Of a stretch of DNA of 64,000 bases, positions 1-9,037 are shown one piece after another. The stretch comes from JBMYRH01 sp049602155 (GTDB taxonomy: Bacteria > Myxococcota_A > UBA9042 > PHBI01 > JBMYRH01), in the NCBI GenBank assembly GCA_049602155.1, contig JBMYRH010000005.1:248001-312000 (forward strand), read 5' to 3'. The stretch's first letter is position 1, and every line of letters starts with the position of its first letter. The notes beneath the pieces were generated by a model, which did no database searches, was not told the origin of the DNA, and worked only from the letters and a program-made list of their open reading frames with translations. Made by a program: the position numbers and the translations under genes.

Positions 1-1
1 G

Positions 2-1024
2 CTGGAGCGTGAGCGGGTCTTTGCGCGCTCTTGGTTGGTCGCTGGGTTGTCTTATCGCGTCGCCAACCGAGGTGACTATTTAACCTTTGATGAGCTCGAG
101 CAGTCGGTCTTGATCATCCGTGACAAGGCTGGAGTGCTCCACGCCTTCCACAACACATGTCGTCACCGCGGGACACGCTTGCTGGATGGTAGCGGCTGCG
201 TAAAGGCCATTCGTTGCCCCTACCATGACTGGAAATATTCGCTGGATGGGCGGCTTAAGCACATCCCTGGTCAAGAGGGCTTCTCGGTCGATATCGACAA
301 GTCAGAGCGCAGCTTGCTGCCCGTCCATGTGGATGAGGCCCTTGGCTTTGTGTGGCTGAATTTCTCGGAGTCACCGGAGCCCCTCGCAGCCTCACTTGGG
401 GCGACGGTCTCGGAGATCGCGCCGTACCGTCTTGAGGAGATGCGCCCGATTCAAGAGGTCACTTGGGCCCTCGACTGCAACTGGAAAGCGGTCTTGGATA
501 ACGCGACCGAGTCCTACCATATCCCGATGGTGCACGGCGGCTCTGTCGATCCCCTGACGGAGGATGTGCCGGACTTCGTGACCTTTGGGGATCACTACCG
601 CCTCAGTCTGTCGATCAGTGACTATGGTTGGCGACGCGCCGTCGACCGTGTCACGAGCCGCGGAGGCCCTTATACGGCGCGGCAGATGTCTGCCCTTCAG
701 AAGTACGTCTTCTTCCCGAACTTCTTGGTCAACTTGATCCCATGCCACCTGACCGTGTTTCAAGTGTGGCCCATCGACGCGCAGCGATGCCGTTTCTTTT
801 ACGGCTTTTATGGGCGAGAGGGGGCCAACCCCATCGAGTGGTTGCGTTCAAGGGCCACATGGATGGCCTCGCGCTACATCTTAAGAGAGGACAAGGCGAT
901 CCTCGCGCGCTTCCAACGGGGCGCACAGGCGGGGCACATTCAGGCCCACGCATTCCACAACGGTGAGGTCGCTATCGACCACTATCATCGCGTCTTAGAC
1001 CGCTGGATTACGACGCGGTCTTAG
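2..1024 (+). CDS. Rieske aromatic-ring-hydroxylating oxygenase, alpha subunit (5' truncated)
   Basis: This is the large subunit of a Rieske non-heme iron oxygenase, which uses electrons from a reductase to oxygenate aromatic or other small substrates. The frame is open back to base 2 and reads ERVFARSW just before the first possible start (TTG at 35). That matches the family N-terminus, so the gene begins outside the window. The Rieske [2Fe-2S] ligands are visible as C-R-H (codons from 158) and C-P-Y-H (to 226) with the usual spacing. The mononuclear iron site is DNATESYHIPMVH near base 500. About 340 residues are present, close to full family length. It converges on mtaB with a 4-base overlap of ends. 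The substrate cannot be inferred; the family also includes sterol, choline and carnitine oxygenases. Confidence 0.9.
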   Translation: MERERVFARSWLVAGLSYRVANRGDYLTFDELEQSVLIIRDKAGVLHAFHNTCRHRGTRLLDGSGCVKAIRCPYHDWKYSLDGRLKHIPGQEGFSVDIDKSERSLLPVHVDEALGFVWLNFSESPEPLAASLGATVSEIAPYRLEEMRPIQEVTWALDCNWKAVLDNATESYHIPMVHGGSVDPLTEDVPDFVTFGDHYRLSLSISDYGWRRAVDRVTSRGGPYTARQMSALQKYVFFPNFLVNLIPCHLTVFQVWPIDAQRCRFFYGFYGREGANPIEWLRSRATWMASRYILREDKAILARFQRGAQAGHIQAHAFHNGEVAIDHYHRVLDRWITTRS

Positions 1025-2463
1025 TGATCTAGACGGGTCGCGAGGAGGCAGAGTTCCCCGGAGCTGCGCATCTCACGGAGCCCTGTCGCTTGGACGGTCA
1101 CGTGCTGACCACGGGCGTGCGCGACCTGAGCGGAGGGGATAAAGACACGGTAGTAGTTCGCCGTGTAGCCAGCGCACCATTCACCAGGCTCTAGGCTCTC
1201 CACGGAGGGGGCCTCGCCCTCGACCAAGACCTCGAGTGGGCGCCCAGCTGCGAGTACGCGTGTGTAGTGCATCCTGAGTCGTTCACGGCTCAGATCCATC
1301 AACTCGTGGACCCGTCGTTTTCGCTCGGCGGGCGGCACGGGGCTGTCGAGGCGGGTGGCTGCGGTCCCTTCTCGTTCGCTGTAGGGGAAGACGTGCAGTC
1401 GGTGCCACGGCAGACTGGAGAGCCGCTCAAGGCTCCATCGATGCATCGCCTCTGTCTCGCCCGGGAACCCGCAGATGACGTCCATGCCCACGAAGAGGCC
1501 TCCAGGGAGGTCACGCTCGGTCTCAATGCGCTCGCTGATCGCTCCGAGATCACTCAGCGTTGTCACGACATCATCCGCCGAATAGCGGCGCTTCATGCGC
1601 TTGAGGATGACGTCGTGGGGGCTCTGCAATGAGACATGTACGTGGGGGCAGAGGCGCGGTTCATTCGCGAGCATCTCCCTGAGCCTCGGAGAGAGCTCTT
1701 GGGGATCCATACTGCTGGTCCGCAGGCGCTTTAGCGGGGTCTCTCGGAGCAAGAGCGAGACGAGGTCTTCAAAGTCAAAGGCCTCGCCTGAGTCGTCTCC
1801 ATAGTCCCCGAGCGCGGTCCCGGTGAGGACGACCTCCTGAGCGCCCTGAGCGCAGACCTCTCGCACTTGGCGGACGAGATCGATGGGGCGCAGGTGGCGG
1901 GCTGGGCCGCGTGCATAGGGGATGATGCAGTAGGTGCAAAAGGCGTCACAGCCCTCCTGCACTTTGAGGAACACCCGTGTCCGTCCGACATCCACCGGGG
2001 GCGTGAAGAACGCCTCTTCCGGGGTTGGCCAGGCTCGGGTCTCGGGGTGCTTTGCGCGCTTCTTATCGTAGCCCGTCGCGCCGCCTAAGATCTTGCCGTC
2101 GTGGGTGGGAGGCTCCGACTCACCCACCTCGGCGAGCACCATCTCGACGAGCTTGGGTTTGTCCTGGTTGCCGATCACCAAATCGACCCCTTCAGTCTCG
2201 GCATGACGCTCGGGATCGACCTCTGCGCCACACCCGGTCATCACGACCTTGGCGTCTGGGTAGCGTCGCGAGAGTCGCTTCGCCGTTTTTCGGCTCTGTC
2301 GATCGGCCTCGGACGTCACCGTGCAGGAGTTCACCACGATCAAATCCGGCGTCGCTGCATTGTCAGCAGGTGACCAACCGCGGTCCGTGAGGGCGCGTTC
2401 GATAAGCTGGCCGTCGTAAGTGTTCGCCTTACAGCCGAGCGTGTGGATGACGTAGTGGCCCAA
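1021..2463 (-). CDS. mtaB: tRNA (N6-threonylcarbamoyladenosine(37)-C2)-methylthiotransferase MtaB
   Basis: A radical SAM enzyme that adds a methylthio group to t6A37 of tRNA. The N-terminal domain carries the first-cluster cysteines in HTLGCKAN, VNSCTV and MTGCG. The radical SAM triad is CDAFCTYC in the central domain, and a C-terminal TRAM-like segment follows (PLEVLVEGE). The HTLGCK signature fits the MtaB (YqeV) branch rather than MiaB or RimO. The frame stays open to 2625, but that would overlap the upstream SDR gene by 86 bases with a non-conserved extension. I therefore prefer the TTG at 2463, eight codons before GCK, with a GGAG about 7 bases upstream. Length 480 residues. The product is confident; the start is not. 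Confidence 0.88.
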   Translation of the reverse strand: MGHYVIHTLGCKANTYDGQLIERALTDRGWSPADNAATPDLIVVNSCTVTSEADRQSRKTAKRLSRRYPDAKVVMTGCGAEVDPERHAETEGVDLVIGNQDKPKLVEMVLAEVGESEPPTHDGKILGGATGYDKKRAKHPETRAWPTPEEAFFTPPVDVGRTRVFLKVQEGCDAFCTYCIIPYARGPARHLRPIDLVRQVREVCAQGAQEVVLTGTALGDYGDDSGEAFDFEDLVSLLLRETPLKRLRTSSMDPQELSPRLREMLANEPRLCPHVHVSLQSPHDVILKRMKRRYSADDVVTTLSDLGAISERIETERDLPGGLFVGMDVICGFPGETEAMHRWSLERLSSLPWHRLHVFPYSEREGTAATRLDSPVPPAERKRRVHELMDLSRERLRMHYTRVLAAGRPLEVLVEGEAPSVESLEPGEWCAGYTANYYRVFIPSAQVAHARGQHVTVQATGLREMRSSGELCLLATRLDH

Positions 2464-2539
2464 AAGGGTCTCCGAGGGCTCGAGACGGCGGGAACCTACG
2501 TCTGCTCTTGAGCCATGTAAAGGCTCAGGCGCTTCGTCG

Positions 2540-3427
2540 TTACTTGTCTTCGCTGTCGGTGAATAGAGCAGGCAGATCTGCGGCGAGGTGGAAGCCATCC
2601 CAGGCCCCACTTTTGGTGTGCTCAAGCAGGGGCACTAGGGGCTCCTTTGCCAGGGATGAGCCTCCATCGACCTTGAGGGTCTCACCCGTGACATAGGCCG
2701 CTGCGGGGCTCAGCAGATAGGTGACCGCAGCGGAGACCTCGCTCTCAGTCCCCAGTCGGTTGGACGGGTTCTTCTTCGCGACACGCACCGCCGCCTTTTG
2801 AATCGCCGGCGGATAGTTGTGCAGCCCCCCGGACAAGATCGTCCCCGGTGCGACACTGTTGATGCGGATGCCCGACGCCGCCCACTCGATCGCCAAGGTC
2901 TTGGTCAGGTTGACGACACCGGCGCGAGCGGCCCCTGTGTGCGCCATGCCTGGGAAGCCGTTCCACATCTCAGCGACGATGTTCACGATGCGCCCCCCCG
3001 ACCGGCCCATCGCGTGGGCGTGGGCGGCTTGGCAGACGTACCATGTGCCGTTGAGGTTAGTGTCGACCACTGCGCGCCACCCCTTTGGCCGGATCATCGC
3101 GGCGGGAGAGGCGAATTGACCGCCGGCGTTGTTGACGACGGCGTCGAGTCGCCCGTGCTCGGCGACGATCTCGCCGACCGCCTCGTGGACCCGCTCTTGC
3201 TCTCGAATGTTGATCGTCTTGATCGAGGCTGAGCCATCGACAGCGCTTATCTCGTCGGCGACGGCCTGGAGGGGCTCCTCGCGTCGACCCGATAAGACGA
3301 CGTGCGCACCGAGGTGTGCAAGCTCATGGGCGATGCATCTGCCGATGCCTGTGCCACCGCCCGTGACGAGCATGACCTGGTCTTTAAACAGACCCTCGTT
3401 GAACACACTGCGGAACCGATCCACCAT
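2540..3427 (-). CDS. SDR oxidoreductase, trans-2-enoyl-CoA reductase / 2,4-dienoyl-CoA reductase-like
   Basis: A short-chain dehydrogenase of about 295 residues with the NAD(P)-binding TGGGTGIG, the structural NNAG, and a C-terminal VDGG. The usual YxxxK active site is replaced by HTGAARAG. The same segment (HSGAARAG) is characteristic of peroxisomal trans-2-enoyl-CoA reductase (PECR), and the surrounding NLTKTLAIEWA and APGTI also fit that subfamily, so the missing Tyr and Lys are family features and not damage. Likely role: reduction of an unsaturated acyl-CoA. The start ATG at 3427 has a strong AGGAGG seven bases upstream; the open frame to 3532 is not supported. It is divergent from the HExxH gene. 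Confidence 0.85.
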   Translation of the reverse strand: MVDRFRSVFNEGLFKDQVMLVTGGGTGIGRCIAHELAHLGAHVVLSGRREEPLQAVADEISAVDGSASIKTINIREQERVHEAVGEIVAEHGRLDAVVNNAGGQFASPAAMIRPKGWRAVVDTNLNGTWYVCQAAHAHAMGRSGGRIVNIVAEMWNGFPGMAHTGAARAGVVNLTKTLAIEWAASGIRINSVAPGTILSGGLHNYPPAIQKAAVRVAKKNPSNRLGTESEVSAAVTYLLSPAAAYVTGETLKVDGGSSLAKEPLVPLLEHTKSGAWDGFHLAADLPALFTDSEDK

Positions 3428-3486
3428 CACTGCGCCTCCTCTCGTGTCTCCATTGTTTAGCTCGCGCAGACCAAGCGGACAACCAG

Positions 3487-5121
3487 ATGACTCATTCCAG
3501 TCCAAGTTGGCGGGTGCCGGGCGCCCCCTCATACGAACTCACTCGTAGCACCGCAGCCCATCGTGTGGGTGAGCTCGCGGCGCGCTCTGAGATGCTCATG
3601 GCGCACTACGAGTACAGGGTCCCGATGACCCTGCCTTCGTGGTGGTGCCCCGAAGGTCGCCCCGATCTTGGCGCGCCGCCGGTCTGGTCGTCAGGCGTGT
3701 TGCCCGAGTCGAAATATCAGGGTTTTCGTCACGATCGATTGGTGGGGAGCTTTCACCCATCGCATCGCGCGAAGTGGACCGCACATGAGCTATGCCACAG
3801 CCTGGTCGGGTTCGCTTGGCGTCCCGATGGCAGCCCCTTATTTCATGCACTAGCAGCCCGCTTGGCCGAGGCGCTCCCCGTCGCGCTTTGGTACTTCTTT
3901 GACGAAGTGGATGGTCGCCGCTGTCGCGCACACGCAGGGCAGGGGCCTCTCAGTGGCCCGACGTGCCCTGCATGTGAGGCGCTGGGCCGTGGAGGGCCGC
4001 TCGATATCGGTGATGCCGAGCGTTGGTGGACTCAGGGGCGGGCGTGGTTGGCAGATGAGCTCGCCTCGATCCGCGAGTCGGCGCGCCGCGGGCACCCCAT
4101 GCGACATCCTCACCCTACCATCGACCTCAGCAGTGATGGGCTGGCGTATGCGGCGGCACAGACACCTCGTTTAAGCGAGGCGGCCTTCGCGAGCTATGTG
4201 GCGCTCTTCTTTCAAGAAGGGCAGGGCTGGTTTTCCTCCCTAGAGGGCCTCGAAGCCCGCGTGCTTGAGGTCGCAGCGTATCTAAGCGGTGAGGGGGTCG
4301 CAGAGCCCTTCATCGGGGGACGTTGGCGTTGGATCACCCAGGACATTGGCATGCGCTTGATGACGGTCTGGGTAGAGACCGAGGGTGACATGGCCTCTGA
4401 GCTGGAGCGCTTGCTTGTGCAGCTCTCTAAGACGCCCTCCGAGGCGGGGGTTGCGCAGGTCATTCGCGAGTATGAGGGGCTCCATGCGGACTGGTTTCTG
4501 CCGGATCCACGAGAGGTGTTCGCTGTCGGGTATCCTCTCCCGCACGGGTATGGCCTCTCAGTAAGGCAGGCTCTGGAGGGCCTTCAGAGCGCGTGCCCGA
4601 AGGCCTTAGAGGCGCTCGGGGGACAGCGGGACTCCGCCGTGTCGGCGTTCCTAGAAAGCGAGCGCCCTGAATCCTGGGAGCGCAGCGCGCTTGGGCGGCG
4701 CTTCGCAGACCACCTGCAGGGGACTTCGCACCTCGCTGCTGCAGACCAAGCCCGCTTTGAGGCCGCGATCACCTATGTCGCTGCCGCGGATCCGATCTCG
4801 GCGACGTTGGGCTTTTCCGCGCGGGATGGGGACAGGGTGAGGGTCGCCGAAGGGGTCGAGGTCTTACGTGTATCTCATGCGGTGACCGAGGCTGAGCCGG
4901 TACGTCTTGCGGAGCCCATCACGTGGGTCATCTGGTGCGGGGCTGATGGGGATGTGAGGCTGCTGGAGGTCAGTGACGCTGCGGCGGCCCTGATCACCGA
5001 CGATACGCGGCCTGACTATCGCCTCGCTGAGTTGCCGTGTGATGAGGATGAGAGAGCGCTCCTCTGTGGGCATGGCGTCTTCGTACCGACCCGTTGGAGG
5101 CTCGGTGTCTTGCCGGAATAG
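3487..5121 (+). CDS. Unknown protein with an HExxH motif
   Basis: I do not recognise this 544-residue protein. No signal peptide or membrane helix is evident. The only active-site-like motif is HELCH at residues 100-104, preceded by WTA and followed by a hydrophobic stretch. This is the HExxH pattern of zinc metallopeptidases and some other metalloenzymes. A CPAC pair follows near residue 160. The protein is rich in Trp, Ala and Glu. It sits 44 bases upstream of the carbamoyltransferase gene on the same strand, so a shared pathway or transcript is plausible. The start at 3487 has no clear ribosome binding site; in-frame ATGs at 3592 and 3625 are alternatives. Confidence 0.75.
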   Translation: MTHSSPSWRVPGAPSYELTRSTAAHRVGELAARSEMLMAHYEYRVPMTLPSWWCPEGRPDLGAPPVWSSGVLPESKYQGFRHDRLVGSFHPSHRAKWTAHELCHSLVGFAWRPDGSPLFHALAARLAEALPVALWYFFDEVDGRRCRAHAGQGPLSGPTCPACEALGRGGPLDIGDAERWWTQGRAWLADELASIRESARRGHPMRHPHPTIDLSSDGLAYAAAQTPRLSEAAFASYVALFFQEGQGWFSSLEGLEARVLEVAAYLSGEGVAEPFIGGRWRWITQDIGMRLMTVWVETEGDMASELERLLVQLSKTPSEAGVAQVIREYEGLHADWFLPDPREVFAVGYPLPHGYGLSVRQALEGLQSACPKALEALGGQRDSAVSAFLESERPESWERSALGRRFADHLQGTSHLAAADQARFEAAITYVAAADPISATLGFSARDGDRVRVAEGVEVLRVSHAVTEAEPVRLAEPITWVIWCGADGDVRLLEVSDAAAALITDDTRPDYRLAELPCDEDERALLCGHGVFVPTRWRLGVLPE

Positions 5122-5165
5122 GGGCTCTAGGGCATCGTCAACCGGTCCCATGAGAGGCAGGTGAT

Positions 5166-6857
5166 ATGAAGGTCCTGGGCATCAACTTCTCCATCGACTC
5201 GGCAGCGGCTTTGGTCGTCGATGGGCGCGTGGTCGCTGCGGTGCAAGAGGAGCGCCTCTCGCGGATCAAGCACGACAGCGCGTTTCCAGCGCGCGCGGTG
5301 CGTTATTGCCTCGAGGCAGGGGGACTGACCCTTAAAGAGATCGACTCGGTCGCGTTCTTCTGGAACCCAGGTAAGCACGCGGAGCCCTCGAACTACCGAA
5401 TGACCGCGGTACCTCGGGACCACCTCGAGTACCTTTACGCCGTGCCAGTTCACTTGATGCGCCACTTTGACGGCGTCGGCGTAGAGCGGATGGCGCAGAC
5501 CCTCTGGCTGGAGGATGGACACGCACTTCAGATTGAGTACCTGACCCATCACAACTGCCATGCAGCGGGGGCGTTTTACCTGTCCGGATACGAGTCCGCT
5601 GCTGTCGTGACCGTGGACGGCTATGGCGAGCGGGCTGCGACGCACATCGCGCGGGCCGACGCCTCCGGTATCGAGACGCTTCAGACCATTGAGTTCCCGC
5701 ACTCGGTGGGGTCACTCTACGCAGCGCTCACCCAGTATCTTGGCTTCCGCGCGAACAACGGTGAAGGCAAGGTGATGGGGCTCGCGTCCTACGGCGCAGA
5801 TACGTACGACGATGCGATTCGCTCCCTTGTGACCTTCACCGACGAGGGGTTCGAGCTCGACCTCTCCTACTTCTCCTTCTACATGCAGCGACGACGTCGC
5901 TACAGCGACAAGCTCATCGCACTCTTGGGGCCAGAGCGCCGCCCGGATGAGCCGTTGACGCAGCGTCACATGGACATCGCAGCGGGCCTTCAGCGGGTCA
6001 CAGAAGAGCTGCTGCTCCACATCGCCCGTCGAGCTAAGGCGTTGACTGGTGAGACGCGGATCTGCCTGTCTGGCGGGGTGATGTTGAACTGCGTCGCGAA
6101 CTCTCGAATCAAGTACGAGTCAGGGTTTGATGAGGCCTACTTCATGCCTGCCTCCTCGGACGCTGGGACGAGCCTCGGAGCGGCGCTCTATGTCGCGCAC
6201 GTCCTCGGCGAGGATGCGCCAGTGTCTCATCCCGAGAACGACTACCTGGGGCCGGGGTATGACGATGCGCACATCGAGGAGGTGCTGAAGACCTCTGGCT
6301 GTGCGTACCGACGGGTTGAGGACATCGCAGATTCGGCCGCCGAGCTCTTGGCTGATGCGAAGATCGTGGGCTGGTTCCAGGGGAGGGCGGAGTTCGGTCC
6401 TCGCGCCCTCGGGGCTCGCTCGATCCTCGCCGACCCCCGTCAAGCGGACACCAAAGAGGTCCTGAACGCTCGTGTGAAGTTCCGAGAGCCGTTTCGCCCC
6501 TTCGCTCCGGTTGTCCTGGCATCACGCTGCGGCGAGTTCTTCGATCATGACGACCCGTCCCCGTACATGCTGCTCGTGTATGACACGCTCCCGGACAAGG
6601 TGGACGTGATCCCCTCAGTGACCCATGTGGATGGTGGTGCGCGGGTTCAGACGGTGACGGCTGAAGCGAATGGCCCCTATTACGACGTCGTGAAGGCGTT
6701 CGGGGAGCGGACAGGTGTGCCCGTGCTCGTGAACACCAGCTTCAACATCCGGGGGGAGCCGATCGTGACCACCGTGCAAGACGCCTTGAAGTGCTTCTTC
6801 ACCACAGACATGGATGCGCTCGCGATCGGATCGTTCTTGTTGGAGAAAGACGGATGA
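5166..6857 (+). CDS. Carbamoyltransferase, NodU/CmcH/TobZ family
   Basis: Transfers a carbamoyl group from carbamoyl phosphate via a carbamoyl-adenylate to a hydroxyl of a sugar or natural product. The 563 residues match the family length. The N-terminal Kae1-like ASKHA domain shows GINFSIDSAAALV, HHNCHAAGAF (metal-binding His residues), VTVDGYGE and LSGGVMLNCVAN. The C-terminal YrdC-like domain shows FQGRAEFGPRALGARSI, EPFRPFAP and LVNTSFN. The start at 5166 has AGGCAGG upstream. Its stop overlaps the next gene by ATGA. The acceptor is unknown: neighbouring genes include no glycosyltransferase or polyketide enzyme, so the HExxH protein is the only candidate pathway partner. Confidence 0.93.
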   Translation: MKVLGINFSIDSAAALVVDGRVVAAVQEERLSRIKHDSAFPARAVRYCLEAGGLTLKEIDSVAFFWNPGKHAEPSNYRMTAVPRDHLEYLYAVPVHLMRHFDGVGVERMAQTLWLEDGHALQIEYLTHHNCHAAGAFYLSGYESAAVVTVDGYGERAATHIARADASGIETLQTIEFPHSVGSLYAALTQYLGFRANNGEGKVMGLASYGADTYDDAIRSLVTFTDEGFELDLSYFSFYMQRRRRYSDKLIALLGPERRPDEPLTQRHMDIAAGLQRVTEELLLHIARRAKALTGETRICLSGGVMLNCVANSRIKYESGFDEAYFMPASSDAGTSLGAALYVAHVLGEDAPVSHPENDYLGPGYDDAHIEEVLKTSGCAYRRVEDIADSAAELLADAKIVGWFQGRAEFGPRALGARSILADPRQADTKEVLNARVKFREPFRPFAPVVLASRCGEFFDHDDPSPYMLLVYDTLPDKVDVIPSVTHVDGGARVQTVTAEANGPYYDVVKAFGERTGVPVLVNTSFNIRGEPIVTTVQDALKCFFTTDMDALAIGSFLLEKDG

Positions 6858-7351
6858 ACCGGTTTCTCATCGCGCTGACGCTCGTACTCGCAACGTCCTC
6901 GACCGCGACGGCGGCCCCGGATGGCTGGGAACTGCAGACCCTCGCCGGGATCGAGTTCTCCGTCCCGAAGGGCGCAGAGGTGACCTCGCGGCAGCTGCCT
7001 GAGCGCGTCAACGTCGTGGCTGTGACCCATGGTGACGAGGTCTTGATCATGACCCTTTACCGGGGGAAGACCTCGCCCTCGGTCAAGCAAGCGGTCTCGA
7101 CGCACGCCGAAGAATTTGAGCGGCGTGTCGCCAACAAGGGGACTTTGCGGTTGGGGCGGGACTCGGTGACGATCCTCGGTCGGACACGCGACGTGCGCAC
7201 CATCACGCATGGGATGAAGAGCGCCAGAGAGCGCACAAACGTCGCAGCCGTTCGGCTGACAAAGACGACCTTCGTGGCGGCCTGGACCACACCAGCGAAG
7301 CTCAAGCGCACCACGACGAGCCTCATCCTCAAGAGCATCAGCTTTAAGTGA
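6854..7351 (+). CDS. Small exported protein of unknown function
   Basis: A 165-residue protein starting MNRFLIALTLVLAT with a cleavable-looking signal peptide ending near TATAA-P (about residue 21). The start ATG lies within the upstream stop (ATGA) and has GGAGAAAG ahead of it, so translation is coupled to the carbamoyltransferase. The mature part alternates short beta-like segments (FSVPKGAEV, VVAVTHGDEVLIMTLYRG). I cannot assign a family. Location is inferred to be periplasmic. It is convergent with the GNAT gene. Confidence 0.8.
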   Translation: MNRFLIALTLVLATSSTATAAPDGWELQTLAGIEFSVPKGAEVTSRQLPERVNVVAVTHGDEVLIMTLYRGKTSPSVKQAVSTHAEEFERRVANKGTLRLGRDSVTILGRTRDVRTITHGMKSARERTNVAAVRLTKTTFVAAWTTPAKLKRTTTSLILKSISFK

Positions 7352-7379
7352 GGCTCAGTGGGGCCGAGTGGCCCGGCGT

Positions 7380-8225
7380 CTATTGCGTCACGAGGCCTTC
7401 GAGGTAGGTGTCGTGGTAGCGGAAGCCGAGCTTCTCGTAGACGCGGACCGCCGAGCGGTTTTGTCGCCGGACGTTCAGGGCGAGGACCTCGATGTCTTCT
7501 GCGAAGAGCCGCTCACAGAGGTGGCTAGTACAGGCTGTGGAGAGGCCTCTCCCGCGGTGGTCGGGGTGCGTGACGATGTTCCCCAGCACCGCGAGCTTCC
7601 CTTTGGGGCTTACCGCATGGACGCCAGCGACACTGAGGAGTTTACCGTCTTGGACGATACCGCAGTAGTGGCCTGAGTCGAGCTGCGCAGGTTCGAACCA
7701 GTTGTCCGCATAATAGTGTTGGTAGAGGTCCATGATGAGCCCTGTATGTCGATGGCTGAGCGCCTCGATAGACCAGGGGACCTCTTCTTTAGGGCGGAAG
7801 TCTGCCTTGGCGAGCCCCATACGGATCATGGGGATGAGGCCCTCCGTAGAGAAGTAGGGGTCGACGGCGGCGACATGGTGGGGCTGCAACTGTGCGAGTG
7901 AGCGGCCGGGCATCTGTGCGTGGAACGCGTCAAAGATCCGCTGTAGCGCGCCAGTCTGACCTTGGCTGAGCAGGGCAGGCATGCTGTGGCCAGTGAAGAT
8001 GAGCACGATGGCCTCGGGTGCATCCTCTGGTCCCGCGACGTACCAGGTGCAGAAGTCCTGATAGCCGTCTTCAAGGTGGCCGATGATGTAGGCGCAGGCC
8101 AGCGGATCACGCTCTAGTTGCTCCGTGAGGCGCTTCTGTTCTGTCACGATCCTGACGTCTTTAGAGCCCAACAAGCTTTCCCTGCGATGCGAATCCGAGG
8201 CCCGTATACCGAACTCGATGTCCAT
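7380..8225 (-). CDS. GNAT-family N-acetyltransferase
   Basis: About 281 residues with one clear C-terminal GNAT domain. The acetyl-CoA pyrophosphate-binding loop is HPDHRGRGLS, preceded by the beta strand LAVLGNIVT and followed by ALNVRRQNRSAVRVYEKLGF, the usual Asn and Tyr positions. The N-terminal half (LERDPLACAYIIGHLED and onward) resembles the degenerate first GNAT repeat of FR47-like acetyltransferases. The acceptor is unknown. A TTG at 8231 and the ATG at 8225 are both possible starts. It follows mtnC by about 30 bases on the same strand and may be co-transcribed with it. Confidence 0.87.
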   Translation of the reverse strand: MDIEFGIRASDSHRRESLLGSKDVRIVTEQKRLTEQLERDPLACAYIIGHLEDGYQDFCTWYVAGPEDAPEAIVLIFTGHSMPALLSQGQTGALQRIFDAFHAQMPGRSLAQLQPHHVAAVDPYFSTEGLIPMIRMGLAKADFRPKEEVPWSIEALSHRHTGLIMDLYQHYYADNWFEPAQLDSGHYCGIVQDGKLLSVAGVHAVSPKGKLAVLGNIVTHPDHRGRGLSTACTSHLCERLFAEDIEVLALNVRRQNRSAVRVYEKLGFRYHDTYLEGLVTQ

Positions 8226-8256
8226 GGTCAAAGCTGGGTCCGATGTCCCTCATTCC

Positions 8257-8988
8257 TCAAAATAGCTCGTCGAAAGAGGTGATCGTTTCAAACGTGTGCT
8301 CGGGTAATACCGCGTTCCCAGGCCGAATCGAGAGCACTGCGCGCAGGCCTGCGTCGCGGGCCGCGATTGCTTCGTCGATGTTGTCGGTGAGGAAGCACAC
8401 GTCTCTCGGCTCGTAGGCGAGGACTTGAGCAATCGCTGTGTAGCTTGAGGCGGCTTTCTTCGGGCCGGTGGTCGTGTCGAAATAGCTCGTGAGAAGTGGC
8501 GTTAAATCACCCCGCTCGGAGTGCCGGAACAAGAGCTTCTGAGCCGCGACACTGCCAGACGAGTAGATTGAGACGGGGAGGCCGGCGTCACGCCAGGCAT
8601 GGAGCGCGGGCTCGACGTCGTCATAGATGTGGCCCAAGAGCTCCCCGGAGCTGTAGCCATGCTGCCAGATCTTACCCTGTAGTGCTTTCAGGCCTGTCGT
8701 TTTGCGGTCGGAGTCCATTTGCCAAAGGACATTCGCGAGGGTCGCTGAGCGGAGCTCAGCATCCGGTCCAGTCGCAGGGATTTGTGGGGCCTCAGTGACC
8801 CCGCTCGCGAGATCCTGAGCCGCTTGGATGCGCAACGCATCGACGTCGGCCTGAACAGCGTCCTCGGCCCATGCAGCTTCGAGGAAGGCGCCGACATGTT
8901 GCCGCGCGAAGGGGAAAAGCGTGTCGTATACGAAGCGAATGGACGTCGTCGTCCCTTCAATGTCGAGGAGGATCGCTCGGCTGCTCAT
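8257..8988 (-). CDS. mtnC: Enolase-phosphatase E1 of methionine salvage
   Basis: A bifunctional HAD-superfamily enzyme that enolises 2,3-diketo-5-methylthiopentyl-1-phosphate and dephosphorylates the product in the methionine salvage pathway. The 243 residues match the family. HAD motif I is LLDIEGTTTS, the family form with Glu and Thr around the second Asp position. The conserved VYDTLFPFAR, motif II SIYSSGSVAAQ and motif IV FLTDNIDEAIAA are present. The start has AAGGAG nine bases upstream. No other methionine-salvage gene is in the window. Confidence 0.92.
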   Translation of the reverse strand: MSSRAILLDIEGTTTSIRFVYDTLFPFARQHVGAFLEAAWAEDAVQADVDALRIQAAQDLASGVTEAPQIPATGPDAELRSATLANVLWQMDSDRKTTGLKALQGKIWQHGYSSGELLGHIYDDVEPALHAWRDAGLPVSIYSSGSVAAQKLLFRHSERGDLTPLLTSYFDTTTGPKKAASSYTAIAQVLAYEPRDVCFLTDNIDEAIAARDAGLRAVLSIRPGNAVLPEHTFETITSFDELF

Positions 8989-9037
8989 GGTCGTTGGCTC
9001 CTTGGCTTCATTAGGCGAAGCATGCTACGCCGCGAGC

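Noticed and set aside
2464..2625. N-terminal extension of mtaB
   Set aside because: It overlaps the SDR coding region and adds low-complexity residues absent from the family.
2540..3427. SDR as a decayed pseudogene because the YxxxK site is missing
   Set aside because: The replacement HTGAARAG matches the PECR subfamily, where it is normal.
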